DNA of 64,000 nt from Bordetella sp. LUAb4 (GTDB lineage: Bacteria > Pseudomonadota > Gammaproteobacteria > Burkholderiales > Burkholderiaceae_B): positions 434,001 to 498,000 of the forward strand of contig NZ_JAHPZX010000004.1 of the NCBI RefSeq assembly GCF_021325795.1, read 5' to 3'. Under the pieces are notes generated by a model. It saw only the letters and a program-made list of their open reading frames with translations, did no database searches and was not told where the DNA came from. The translations under genes and the position numbers were made by a program. Each line of letters starts with the position of its first letter. The first letter of the stretch is position 1. Below, in pieces: positions 33,640 to 41,825 of this stretch.

Positions 33640-34737
33640 ATGCCCGCCAATACCATCGTTTCAGTCGCCTGCATTCCCATGCGCCTGCCCTTCCATCACT
33701 GGAGCCCGCCACCCCTGTTCGCGGGACGGCCCCGTGACAAGCTGGACAGCGCGCTGGTACGCGTGCAGACCGAAGACGGCACGGTGGCCTGGGGGGAATC
33801 CTATTGTGTGGAACCGCGCGCGTTGAAGGCAATATTCGAGACGCTGATCGAACCGCTGGCACGCGGCAAGGACGCCGATGACGCGGCGCTGCTATCCAAC
33901 ATGCAGCGCGTGTTGCACAATTTGGGACGGTCCGGACCGGTGGTTCATGCCTTGGCCGGACTTGATATCGCTATTTGGGATCTACGTGCCAAACGCGCCG
34001 GCGTCCCACTTTATGAATTGTTAGGCGGCAAGCGACGCGATCGCGTGCGTGTCTATGCATCCTTGCTGCAGTACTACGGCGATACCAGCAAGCTGGATGC
34101 GGTGACCACGCAAGCGCTGAACCAGGGCTACACCGAAATCAAACTGCACGAGCGCACGGCCGACGCCCTGGCGGCGGTGCGCCGCGCCACCGGCCCCGGC
34201 GTCCCCATCATGGTCGACACCAACTGCGCCTGGCTGCCAGAGGACGCGCCCGCCGCCATCGCGGCCATGGCGCCGCACGATCCGTTCTGGATCGAAGAGC
34301 CGATCTGGACGCCGGAGGATGACCGCGCCCTGGCCAGCTTGCGGGAAACTTGCGGAATCCCCCTGGCGGTAGGCGAGAACGCCGCCAATGCGCTGGCCCT
34401 GGAACGCATGGCGGAGAACGCGGTCGTGCAGTATGTACAGCCCAGCGTGATCAAGCTGGGACTGACTGACGCCTGGCGCATCGCCCAGCGCTGCCAGGAC
34501 GGCCCCGTGACCTGCGCGCCGCAAGTCGCCTTCTTCGGCCCGGGTTATCTGGCCAGCCTGCACATGATCGCCGCCCAGCACAAGGAAGTTTCGCTGGAAC
34601 GCCTCTATGTCGAACTGGCCCACGTGCCCTATGGCCGCGACGTGCCGATCGAACAGGGATGGGTGCAAGTGCCGGACGGCCCCGGCCTGGGCGCGGATCC
34701 CGAAGCCGAGCTCGCGGCGGGGCAATTCAGCAGTTGA
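33640..34737 (+). CDS. Mandelate racemase/muconate-lactonizing-type enolase-superfamily enzyme
   Basis: A 365-residue enzyme. The N-terminal capping domain (IVSVACIPMRLPFHHWSPP..., VRVQTEDGTVAWGESY, DIAIWDLRAKRAGVPLYELLGG) is followed by the barrel with metal ligands in MVDTNCAW (Asp), DPFWIEEPIW (Glu) and LAVGENAAN (Glu). The catalytic-Lys strand reads YTEIKLHER, K-L-H rather than the common K-x-K, so the mechanism is not that of a classic racemase. Likely a sugar-acid or hydroxyacid dehydratase-type enzyme; the substrate is unknown. It is divergent from a LysR gene, with two Bug receptors downstream. The frame is open from 33577, but 33640 gives the family N-terminus. Confidence 0.82.
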   Translation: MPANTIVSVACIPMRLPFHHWSPPPLFAGRPRDKLDSALVRVQTEDGTVAWGESYCVEPRALKAIFETLIEPLARGKDADDAALLSNMQRVLHNLGRSGPVVHALAGLDIAIWDLRAKRAGVPLYELLGGKRRDRVRVYASLLQYYGDTSKLDAVTTQALNQGYTEIKLHERTADALAAVRRATGPGVPIMVDTNCAWLPEDAPAAIAAMAPHDPFWIEEPIWTPEDDRALASLRETCGIPLAVGENAANALALERMAENAVVQYVQPSVIKLGLTDAWRIAQRCQDGPVTCAPQVAFFGPGYLASLHMIAAQHKEVSLERLYVELAHVPYGRDVPIEQGWVQVPDGPGLGADPEAELAAGQFSS

Positions 34738-34742
34738 GAAGT

Positions 34743-34778
34743 CAATCGAGACAGCAATCGAGCCAGCAATCGAAACAT
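34743..34778 (+). repeat. Three 12-bp tandem repeats directly after a stop codon
   Basis: Units CAATCGAGACAG (34743), CAATCGAGCCAG (34755) and CAATCGAAACAT (34767) begin 5 bp after the stop of the enolase-superfamily gene. They are followed by about 95 bp of unremarkable sequence before the next Bug gene. They form no hairpin and contain no start codon. Confidence 0.75.
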
Positions 34779-34874
34779 CGGTAGTACGCGAAAAGCCCTA
34801 CCGCAATAACAATAGCGCCGTGCATCCCGCATTTCATCGGCTGGGATGCGTGGCGTTCAAATTCCGGAGACACC

Positions 34875-35864
34875 ATGAACACGCAACGCCGTCTATTCTT
34901 CGCGCGTACCGCCGGCCTGGGCATGGCCGCGGCACTTCCTTGGGCCTCCACCGCTCGCGCCGCCGCCTACCCTGACAAGCCGGTGCGCTTCTACGTCCCG
35001 TACCCGCCGGGCGCGGCCACGGACACCTTGGGCCGCATGGCCGCACAGCTCTACGGCCAACAATTCAATCAAACCTTCGTGGTCGAGAATCGCGGCGGCG
35101 GCGGCACCACCATCGGCACGCGGGCGGTTGCCAGCGCGGCGCCGGATGGCTATTCCATCGGCATCGTAGACTCCACGTTCACCATCAACCCCGCCTTGCT
35201 GGGCGCGCGGCTGCCCTATGACACCCTGAAGGATTTCGCGCCCATTTCGCTGATGGCGACGGCTCCCTTCGTTATGGTCGTCAACCCATCCGTCCCGGCC
35301 AAGGACCTGGCGGCTTTCCTGGCACTGGCCAAGGCACAGCCCGGTTCCCTGTCCTTCGGTTCGGCCGGCGTGGGCAGCGCGCCGCACCTGGCGGGCGAAC
35401 AGCTCAAGCAGGAAGCCGGAGTGCAGTTGCTGCACGTGCCCTATCGCGGCGGCGGTACGGTTTTCACCGATCTGCTCGGCGGCCAAGTGCAGTTTGCTTT
35501 CGCCACCGTGCCCACGCTGCTGGAACACATCAAGGCCGGCCGCCTGCGCGCGCTGGCGGTGACCACGCAGCAACGCCTGCCGCAGTTGCCCGATGTCCCC
35601 ACCTTCAAGGAATCCGGCCTGCCGGGCGTGGACACGACGCCGCTGTTCGGCGTGTTGGCGCCCGCGGGCACGCCGGCCGACATCGTCGAACGCCTGTCCT
35701 CGACGCTGGCACAGTCGGTCCGGCAAGGAGAATTGCATGACAAGCTGACAGGCTTGGGCTTCGATCCGGTCGGCAGCACGCCGGCGCAATTCGATCAGCG
35801 GATACGGGCGGAAGTCGCCAAGTGGACCGCGGTGATCCAGAAAGGCGGGATCAAGGCGGAGTAA
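34875..35864 (+). CDS. Bug-family periplasmic receptor with a possible Tat-type signal
   Basis: A 329-residue TctC-like receptor. The signal region MNTQRRLFFARTAGLGMAAALPWASTARA has a twin-arginine pair followed by LFF, so Tat export is possible. Family signatures follow: AAYPDKPVRFYVPYPPGAATD, VVENRGGGGTTIGTRAVASAAPDGYSIG, GSAGVGSAPHLAGEQLKQ, HVPYRGGGTVFTDLLGGQVQ and PDVPTFKESGLPG. GGAGA precedes the ATG. It lies downstream of the enolase-superfamily gene and may deliver its substrate. No TctAB genes are present. Confidence 0.9.
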   Translation: MNTQRRLFFARTAGLGMAAALPWASTARAAAYPDKPVRFYVPYPPGAATDTLGRMAAQLYGQQFNQTFVVENRGGGGTTIGTRAVASAAPDGYSIGIVDSTFTINPALLGARLPYDTLKDFAPISLMATAPFVMVVNPSVPAKDLAAFLALAKAQPGSLSFGSAGVGSAPHLAGEQLKQEAGVQLLHVPYRGGGTVFTDLLGGQVQFAFATVPTLLEHIKAGRLRALAVTTQQRLPQLPDVPTFKESGLPGVDTTPLFGVLAPAGTPADIVERLSSTLAQSVRQGELHDKLTGLGFDPVGSTPAQFDQRIRAEVAKWTAVIQKGGIKAE

Positions 35865-35966
35865 GGGCACTTAGCTGCACGGCCGGGTACTGTCGCCCGT
35901 TTCCTTTAACATGCGTCAAAGCACGCGAGCCGTCACTGACAGGCTCGCCGAACGGAGACGCAAGTT

Positions 35967-36857
35967 TTGGCAGCCCTTCCCCAGGCGGAACCTTTCCCCA
36001 CCTTCGAGACGTCCGATTTCTCGGGCGCCGGCACGTTCTATTTCGACCTGGTGCGCCTGCAGGACCGCAACGACATTCCTCGCGGTTTCCTGCACCGGCA
36101 CAACTACTATCACCTGCTGTGGATGACCCGCGCCCAGGGCAGCCATTTGCTCGACTTCGAACAGTTCGAGGTGCGCGACCACGCGGTGTTCTTCCTGACG
36201 CCAGGGCAGGTCCACGCGTGGACCTCCAGCGTGGCACCGCGCGGCTATGTCCTGAATATCAGCACTGAATTCTTTGCTCGCATGTTTCCGCGGGCAGACG
36301 ACGTCGCCAAATTCCCCTTCTTCCACCTGACGCACGGCAGTCCCGCGCTGTACCTGACACGGGAGCAGCATGACGGCATGCTGCCGCTGCTGCAGCAGAT
36401 CGAACAGGAAACCCTGGAACGCGACACCGGCTGCTTCGACGTCGTCCGGTCCTACTTGCTGATTCTGCTGACCAAGCTTCGCCGCCTCTATCCGGTCGAC
36501 GAACCGGAAGCCGATGCGGGTCCGTCCCATACCTTGACGCGCAGGCTCAGCCTGTTGATCGAGGAACGTTATCTGGATTTCAGCACCATGCGTCAGTATG
36601 CCGACGCACTATGTGTCAGCGAGCGGCAGCTCAATGATGCGGTCAAGCGCACCGTGGGCCAGACCGCGGGCCAACTGGTGCAGGCACGCATCGCGCTGGA
36701 GGCCAAGCGTTTGCTGACAAATACCGCCAAGGGCGTTTCGGAAATCGCTTTCCAGTTGAATTTCGAAGACCCGGCCTACTTCGCGCGCTTTTTCAAGAAA
36801 CATAGCGGCAGCACGCCAGGCGATTTCCGCCGCAAATACAGTCATCCCATCGAGTAG
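35967..36857 (+). CDS. AraC-family transcriptional regulator
   Basis: A 296-residue regulator. The N-terminal cupin-like sensor domain (FLHRHNYYHLLWMTRAQGSHLLDFEQFEVRDHAVFFLTPGQVHAW) is followed by the C-terminal double HTH (about 190-290: DFSTMRQYADALCVSERQLNDAVKRTVGQTAGQLVQARIALEAKRLL and VSEIAFQLNFEDPAYFARFFKKHSGSTPGDFRRKY). The start appears to be TTG at 35967 with CGGAG upstream; no ATG fits. It sits between two Bug genes. Members with this N-terminal fold usually sense aromatic or organic acids. Confidence 0.85.
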   Translation: MAALPQAEPFPTFETSDFSGAGTFYFDLVRLQDRNDIPRGFLHRHNYYHLLWMTRAQGSHLLDFEQFEVRDHAVFFLTPGQVHAWTSSVAPRGYVLNISTEFFARMFPRADDVAKFPFFHLTHGSPALYLTREQHDGMLPLLQQIEQETLERDTGCFDVVRSYLLILLTKLRRLYPVDEPEADAGPSHTLTRRLSLLIEERYLDFSTMRQYADALCVSERQLNDAVKRTVGQTAGQLVQARIALEAKRLLTNTAKGVSEIAFQLNFEDPAYFARFFKKHSGSTPGDFRRKYSHPIE

Positions 36858-37156
36858 TAGCGGCCCTCGACGCCAATTAATCCAATTACCGAACTGGCGT
36901 CCCGGAACGGCCAAGGATTGGGTCAAGCATTCCCTCCGGGCGATATTCCCCAGTAGCAACAAGCGCATCCCGCATCCTGCTCACCAGGAAATACATTTCC
37001 GGCAATCCAGCCTTGCTGCAAAAAAGTCCTGGACAAGCTCGGATCTGTCCTAACGCTCCACGGCTCCCCCTGCGTACAGTCCAGTCTAGCTCTCGCCACC
37101 ATACGGCGGGACAAGACGCGCCTGGGGACCAAGCGCGCGGAACTGGATGAGACGAA
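36858..37156. promoter_or_regulatory. Intergenic region upstream of a Bug operon
   Basis: This 299-bp gap between the AraC gene and the next Bug gene contains no convincing gene. The first part holds a direct CCAATTA repeat (36882-36899) that could be an AraC-type half-site pair. The remainder is moderate-GC sequence without a clear promoter. Open frames on the minus strand here have no ribosome-binding site or recognisable domain. Confidence 0.4.
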
Positions 37157-38131
37157 ATGAACAAGCTATTGAAGACCTTGGCGCGGGTATGCGCCAGCGT
37201 GACCCTTGCCGCCGGTGCCACCGCCGCCCATGCCGACTTCCCTGAACGCCCCCTGCGGGTCATCGTGCCCTTCGCACCTGGCGGCGCCACCGACGTCATC
37301 GCACGCACCGTGGCGCAGGCCATGTCCGTCCGTCTGGGACAGCCGGTGGTGGTGGAAAACAAAGCAGGCGCCAACGGCAATATCGGCGCGGTCATGGCCG
37401 CGCGCGCCGAGCCGGACGGCTACACGCTGCTGATGGCGACATCCAGCCACGCCATCAATGCGACGCTCTACCAAAAGCTGGACTACAGCCTGACCAAGGA
37501 CTTCACGGCGCTGTCCAATCTGGCGTCGGTGCCGCTGCTGCTGGTCGTGCATCCGTCCGTACCCGCCAATAACGTGGCCGAGCTGGCCGCCTACGCCAAA
37601 GCCAGCGGCAGCCGCCTGAACTACGCGTCCGGAGGCACCGGTACCGCGGCGCACCTGGCCGGCGCCCAGTTCAATACTGTCGTGGGCGCCAATATGACGC
37701 ACGTGCCTTACAAGGGCGGTGCGCAGGCGCTGAACGACCTGATGGGCGGCCAGGTGCAGATCATGTTCGCCAACCTGCCCGAAGTGCTTTCCCAAGTGCA
37801 GGCCGGCCGCATCAAACCGCTGGCAGTCACCGGCGACCATCGCCACGCGGCCTTGCCCAATGTGCCGGCCTTCTCCGAAACCGCTTATCCCGCCATGACG
37901 GCGCGTTCCTGGTTCGGCCTGTTCGCACCGGCCGCGACGCCCGCCGCCATCGTCGACAAGCTGTCCACCGTCATCACGCAGAGCGTGGCTGATCCCGCCG
38001 TGCAGGAAAAACTGCGCGGCCTGGGTGCCGATCCTGTCGGCGACGGCCATGCCGCCTTCCAGAAATACGTCGACCAGGACGTCGTCCGTTGGCGTGATCT
38101 GGTGCAACAGTCAGGCGCCACGGCTGATTGA
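37157..38131 (+). CDS. Bug-family periplasmic receptor
   Basis: A 324-residue TctC-like receptor. The signal peptide ends AAHA, then DFPERPLRVIVPFAPGGATDVIARTVAQ, VVENKAGANGNIGAVMAARAEPDGYTLLMAT, NYASGGTGTAAHLAGAQF, HVPYKGGAQALNDLMGGQVQIMF and PNVPAFSETAYP. These are textbook family positions. The NIPSNAP gene follows 28 bp later and then the lactate-permease-type transporter, so it is probably in one transcript with them. The ligand is unknown. Confidence 0.9.
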   Translation: MNKLLKTLARVCASVTLAAGATAAHADFPERPLRVIVPFAPGGATDVIARTVAQAMSVRLGQPVVVENKAGANGNIGAVMAARAEPDGYTLLMATSSHAINATLYQKLDYSLTKDFTALSNLASVPLLLVVHPSVPANNVAELAAYAKASGSRLNYASGGTGTAAHLAGAQFNTVVGANMTHVPYKGGAQALNDLMGGQVQIMFANLPEVLSQVQAGRIKPLAVTGDHRHAALPNVPAFSETAYPAMTARSWFGLFAPAATPAAIVDKLSTVITQSVADPAVQEKLRGLGADPVGDGHAAFQKYVDQDVVRWRDLVQQSGATAD

Positions 38132-38159
38132 TAGCTACTACCCAAAGAAAGGAACCCTG

Positions 38160-38477
38160 ATGCTTTACGACGTCCGCACCTACACCTGCCGCCCCGGCAC
38201 CATCAAGAAGCACCTCGCGCTCTATGCCGAATATGGCTACGAGATCCAGAGCCGGCATCTGGGCAAACCGCTGGCCTATATGCAGACCGAAACCGGCAAC
38301 GTGAACAGCTACACCCACATCTGGGTTTACCGCGACGCCGCCGATCGGGAGGCGCGCCGCCAAACGCTGCAAAAGGATCCCGAGTGGGCGTCCTACCTGG
38401 TGAAAAGCGCCGAGGCAGCCTATGTGGTCAATCAGGAAAACCGCCTGATGACGCCCGTGCCCTTCTTCCAGCCCTGA
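38160..38477 (+). CDS. NIPSNAP-family protein
   Basis: A 105-residue protein with the ferredoxin-like NIPSNAP fold: MLYDVRTYTCRPGTIKKHLALYAEYGYEIQSRHLGKPLAYMQTETGNVNSYTHIWVYRDAADREARR. AAAGAAAGGA precedes the ATG. Such proteins are often encoded within Bug/catabolic operons; the biochemical function is not established. It stands between a Bug receptor and the permease gene, separated from the permease by a 200-bp leader with a strong hairpin. Confidence 0.82.
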   Translation: MLYDVRTYTCRPGTIKKHLALYAEYGYEIQSRHLGKPLAYMQTETGNVNSYTHIWVYRDAADREARRQTLQKDPEWASYLVKSAEAAYVVNQENRLMTPVPFFQP

Positions 38478-38551
38478 CCGTGGGAAGGCGCGATCGGCGG
38501 CGCGACCAACGACGCCCCATCCCGCGCCAACTTCCTCCCAACGCAAGACAA

Positions 38552-38597
38552 GGCGGCCCGGCACGGACAAGTCCCGATCCTTGGGTACCGGGCCGCC
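38552..38597 (+). promoter_or_regulatory. Long GC hairpin in the permease leader
   Basis: GGCGGCCCGG (38552-38561) is perfectly complementary to CCGGGCCGCC (38588-38597). The stem extends to 13 positions with one mismatch. The 26-base interior contains a nested GGAC-AA-GTCC stem (38565-38574). There is no U-tract after it. A second small hairpin, TTCCCG-5-CGGGAA (38620-38636), lies 22 bp on and is flanked by A-runs. It may be an mRNA processing, stability or regulatory structure between the NIPSNAP and permease genes. I do not recognise a riboswitch class. Confidence 0.55.
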
Positions 38598-38678
38598 TCC
38601 GCCTGCAGCAGATAAAAAATTCCCGCCCGACGGGAAAAAACCCGATGGGGCCAGCCCAAAGGGACAGAGGAGACAACC

Positions 38679-40352
38679 ATGTTCCATCAGATCTACGACC
38701 CCGTCGGCGGGTCGCTATTCCTATCGTCGCTATGCGCCGCCCTGCCCCTGCTGACCATGTTCTTCATGCTCGGCTGGCTGCGTGTCGCGCCGCAGGTGGC
38801 TGCCCTGGTGTCGCTGGTAGTGTGCATCCTGGTCGCCTTCCTCGCCTATCGCATGCCTTTGAGCACGACTTTGAATGCGGGCGTCTACGGCGCCGCCTTC
38901 AGTGTGCTGACGGTGCTATGGATCATCGTCAATGCCATCTGGCTCTACAACCTGACCGTGAAGTCCGGCCACTTCGCCATCCTCAAGGACAGCTTTGCGA
39001 TGATCAGCCCGGATCCCCGCATCCAGGCCATCCTCATCGCCTATAACTTCGGCGCCTTGATGGAAGCCCTGGCCGGCGCCGGCACGCCCATCGCTATCTC
39101 CGGCGCCATGCTGCTGGCAATCGGCATCCGCCCGATCAAGGCCGCCGTGCTGGCCTTGGTGGCCAACACCGCGCCGGTGGCCTTCGGTGCCCTTGCGGTG
39201 CCCATCACCACACTGGCGCAAGTCACCAACATTCCCTTCGACCATCTGGGCGCCATCGTTGGCCACCAGACACCCTTGATCGCCGCCTTCGTGCCGCTGA
39301 TCCTGGTCGGCTTGATGGACGGCAAGCGCGGCCTGGCGCAAGTGTGGCCCGCCGCGATCGTCTCCGGTGTCGGCTTCGGCGTGAGCCAATGGGCCAGCGC
39401 CACCTTCATCTCCGTGGCCCTGGCCGACGTCATCGGCGCGCTGGGTTCGGCCGCCGCCTTGATCGTCTTCCTGAAGGTATGGCGTTGCCCGCGCGCCGAT
39501 TCCATCGATGGCATGGAGCCCTCGGGGGCACTCGGCGGCGCGCAAGGCGCCTTGCCCGTGGCCCAGCCCCATAGCGTCGGTGCCTACCTGCCGCCCGGCA
39601 CGCCGCTGCGTCCCACCACCGGCGCGATGCTGCAGGCGTATCTGCCCTATATGCTGATCATCGCCATCTTCGCGCTGGCGCAGATGCAGGTGGTCAAGCA
39701 GTGGCTGGCCGTCGGTACCATCAGCTTTCCCTGGCCCGGTTTGAGCATCACCAACGCGGCCGGTGCCAAGGTCGGCACGTCCTTCACACTGAACAGCTTG
39801 TCGGCCACGGGTTCGCTGCTGCTTCTCTCCGGCATCCTGTCCGCCTTGCTGCTACGCGTGAGCGCCAAGACAGCAGTCGTCACCTATGGTGAAACCATAA
39901 AGCAATTGCGCTGGGCCATTCCCACCGTGCTGTGCGTGCTGGCCATCGCCTTCATCATGAACTACTCGGGACAGACGGTGACCTTGGGCGTCTGGCTGGC
40001 GCAGACCGGTCCCGCATTCGCATTCCTGTCGCCGGTGATAGGCTGGATAGGCGTGGCCGTTACCGGGTCGGACAACTCCGCCAACGCCTTGTTCGGGGCG
40101 CTGCAAGTGGCGGCGGCGAATGCCACCGGCCTGAATCCCGCCCTGCTCGCGGCCGCCAATGCTTCGGGCGGCGTATTGGGCAAGATGATTTCCCCGCAAA
40201 GCCTGGCGGTGGGCGCGGCGGCCGTCGGTATCATAGGCCAGGAAGGTTTGATTTTCCGCAAGGTGATCGGCTGGAGTGTGCTGCTGCTGGCCGCATTGTC
40301 CCTGCTGGTCTATTTGCAGACCGGTCCGCTGGCGTGGATGCTGCCGCATTGA
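38679..40352 (+). CDS. L-lactate permease-family (LctP) transporter
   Basis: A 557-residue polytopic protein with the LctP family pattern: FNFGALMEALAGAGTPIAISG-like YNFGALMEALAGAGTPIAISGAMLLAIG, ALVANTAPVAFGALAVPITTLAQVT, VPLILVGLMDGKRGLAQVWPA and the C-terminal GSDNSANALFGALQVAAANATGLNP ... GGVLGKMISPQSLAVGAAAVG. It imports lactate or glycolate-type 2-hydroxyacids by proton symport. AGAGGAGA precedes the ATG. The SDR dehydrogenase follows 53 bp later across a 12-bp repeat array that begins within the stop region. Confidence 0.88.
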   Translation: MFHQIYDPVGGSLFLSSLCAALPLLTMFFMLGWLRVAPQVAALVSLVVCILVAFLAYRMPLSTTLNAGVYGAAFSVLTVLWIIVNAIWLYNLTVKSGHFAILKDSFAMISPDPRIQAILIAYNFGALMEALAGAGTPIAISGAMLLAIGIRPIKAAVLALVANTAPVAFGALAVPITTLAQVTNIPFDHLGAIVGHQTPLIAAFVPLILVGLMDGKRGLAQVWPAAIVSGVGFGVSQWASATFISVALADVIGALGSAAALIVFLKVWRCPRADSIDGMEPSGALGGAQGALPVAQPHSVGAYLPPGTPLRPTTGAMLQAYLPYMLIIAIFALAQMQVVKQWLAVGTISFPWPGLSITNAAGAKVGTSFTLNSLSATGSLLLLSGILSALLLRVSAKTAVVTYGETIKQLRWAIPTVLCVLAIAFIMNYSGQTVTLGVWLAQTGPAFAFLSPVIGWIGVAVTGSDNSANALFGALQVAAANATGLNPALLAAANASGGVLGKMISPQSLAVGAAAVGIIGQEGLIFRKVIGWSVLLLAALSLLVYLQTGPLAWMLPH

Positions 40353-40381
40353 CGCGCGCATTGAAGCACGCATTGAAGTAA
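40346..40381 (+). repeat. Three 12-bp tandem repeats built around the permease stop codon
   Basis: GCATTGACGCGC (40346), GCATTGAAGCAC (40358) and GCATTGAAGTAA (40370) repeat in the frame of the permease, so CAT-TGA occurs three times in register (two back-up stops). Each TGA overlaps a TTG. From the first TTG a ten-codon frame runs to TAA at 40379. The SDR start follows at 40406 after its own GGAG. Confidence 0.8.
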
Positions 40382-40405
40382 ATACACCAAGTCGATGGAG
40401 TACTC

Positions 40406-41224
40406 ATGATCAACTACCCCCAGCTATTCAGCCTGCAAGGCAAGATCGCCGTCGTCCTGGGCGCGGCCTCCGGCATCGGCCAGGCCTCGGCCCACGCCCT
40501 GGGCGCCCTGGGCGCGCACGTCCTGTGCGCCGACCGCGACGGTGAAGGCGCACGCGCCACCGCGCAACAGATTCAGGAAAACAGCGAGAACGGCGCGGCG
40601 ACCTGGTTGGAAACCGACGCCGCCAGCGGCGCCGCCATCGCGGCCCTGGCCGACAAGGCCTTGGCCGATCACGGCCGCATCGACATCGCCGTGGCGACGC
40701 CTGCCCTGAATATCCGCAAGTTGATCGTCGACTACACCGAGGAAGAGTTCGACCAGGTGGTCAACCTGAACTTGAAAGGCGCCTTCCACTTCATGCGCAG
40801 CTTCGGCCGGCCCATGATGAAGCAAGGCTCGGGCAGCTTGATCCTGTGTTCCTCCATGCGTGCCGTCACCATCGAACCGGGCCTGGGCATCTATGCCGCC
40901 ACCAAGGCCGGCATCGCGCAGATGGTCAAGGCCTTCGCGGCCGAAGTGGGCGGCTACGGCGTGCGCGTCAATGCGGTGATGCCCAGCATCATCGAAACGC
41001 GCCTGACCGCGCCTTTGAAGGAAAAGCAGGACATCTACAAGACCTACGCCGGCCACACCGTGTTGAACCGGTGGGGCCAGCCGTCGGAAGTGGGATCAGC
41101 CGTGGCCTTCCTGGCCTCGGACGCCGCCAGCTATATCTCCGGCAGCAGTCTGTCGGTGGACGCCGGTTGGACCGCCATCGACGGCCCGCCTACGGGGCTG
41201 ACGCAGACGCGCCCTTCGGAATAA
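40406..41224 (+). CDS. SDR-family oxidoreductase
   Basis: A 272-residue classical short-chain dehydrogenase. The cofactor motif is VVLGAASGIGQASAHALG (G-x3-G-x-G), followed by DRDGEG after the second strand, VATPALNIRK in place of NNAG, the catalytic Ser in LILCSSMRAV and Y-x-x-x-K in GIYAATKAGIAQMVKAFAAE. The end, ASYISGSSLSVDAGWTA, is canonical. Asp at the end of strand 2 suggests NAD(H) preference. It is downstream of the 2-hydroxyacid permease and could oxidise an imported hydroxyacid. Its 3' end faces the cytochrome c gene with a 10-bp gap. Confidence 0.87.
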   Translation: MINYPQLFSLQGKIAVVLGAASGIGQASAHALGALGAHVLCADRDGEGARATAQQIQENSENGAATWLETDAASGAAIAALADKALADHGRIDIAVATPALNIRKLIVDYTEEEFDQVVNLNLKGAFHFMRSFGRPMMKQGSGSLILCSSMRAVTIEPGLGIYAATKAGIAQMVKAFAAEVGGYGVRVNAVMPSIIETRLTAPLKEKQDIYKTYAGHTVLNRWGQPSEVGSAVAFLASDAASYISGSSLSVDAGWTAIDGPPTGLTQTRPSE

Positions 41225-41234
41225 GCGCGCCGCT

Positions 41235-41825
41235 TCAATGCACGTCCGGCCGCGGGTCCGCCACGAAGCCGTCGGCATTGGGCATGCGGACCTTCAGCAA
41301 GGTCCGCGCGTCGGCGGCTTGCCCCTCTGGCCACAGACCGTTTAGCGACAGCACATAGGCCGTGACGGCATACACCTCGTCGTCGCTCAGCGTTTGCGGC
41401 GCGGTCAGCGGCATGGCGCGGCGGATATAGTCAAACAGCGTCGTCGCATAAGGCCAGTAGCTGCCGACCGTGCGTATCGGCTTCTTGTCCTTGAGCGTGC
41501 CGAAACCGCCCGCCAGACGATCACCGATACCGCCCTCGCCCTTGGCGCCGTGACAGGCCACGCATTGCGCCGCATACAGCTGCTGGCCCTGGGCCAGCGT
41601 ACCGCTGCCTGGGGGCAGGTTCTTGCCGTCGGGCGCCACGTCGATGTTCCATCCCGATATCTGCTTGGGCGTGACCGGAGTGCCCAGGCCATAAGGGGCA
41701 GCCTGCGCTGCCATGCCGACCACCGAACCGGCAAGGGTCAGGACGGGCAGCACAAATACCGAGACAATGCGCGGCACGCGCCGGGTGCGAGTGTCCCAGG
41801 ATACGGGATGCTTATAGGCGCGCAT
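41235..41825 (-). CDS. Class I cytochrome c subunit of sulfite dehydrogenase
   Basis: A 196-residue c-type cytochrome. An N-terminal hydrophobic segment (about 20-42) with AQA cleavage precedes a single heme site, QCVACHGAKGEGG (C-x-x-C-H near residue 87), and a distal Met in AMPLTAPQTLSDDEVYAVTAYVLSL. The gene overlaps the 3' end of the molybdoenzyme gene by 14 bp, the classic SorA-SorB arrangement, so it should accept electrons from sulfite oxidation in the periplasm. GAGGTGAG precedes the ATG. Confidence 0.85.
   Translation of the reverse strand: MRAYKHPVSWDTRTRRVPRIVSVFVLPVLTLAGSVVGMAAQAAPYGLGTPVTPKQISGWNIDVAPDGKNLPPGSGTLAQGQQLYAAQCVACHGAKGEGGIGDRLAGGFGTLKDKKPIRTVGSYWPYATTLFDYIRRAMPLTAPQTLSDDEVYAVTAYVLSLNGLWPEGQAADARTLLKVRMPNADGFVADPRPDVH

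Noticed and set aside
38611-38640. Intrinsic terminator
   Set aside because: The hairpin is followed by a T-run only on the minus strand, where no gene ends; on the plus strand it is followed by adenines.
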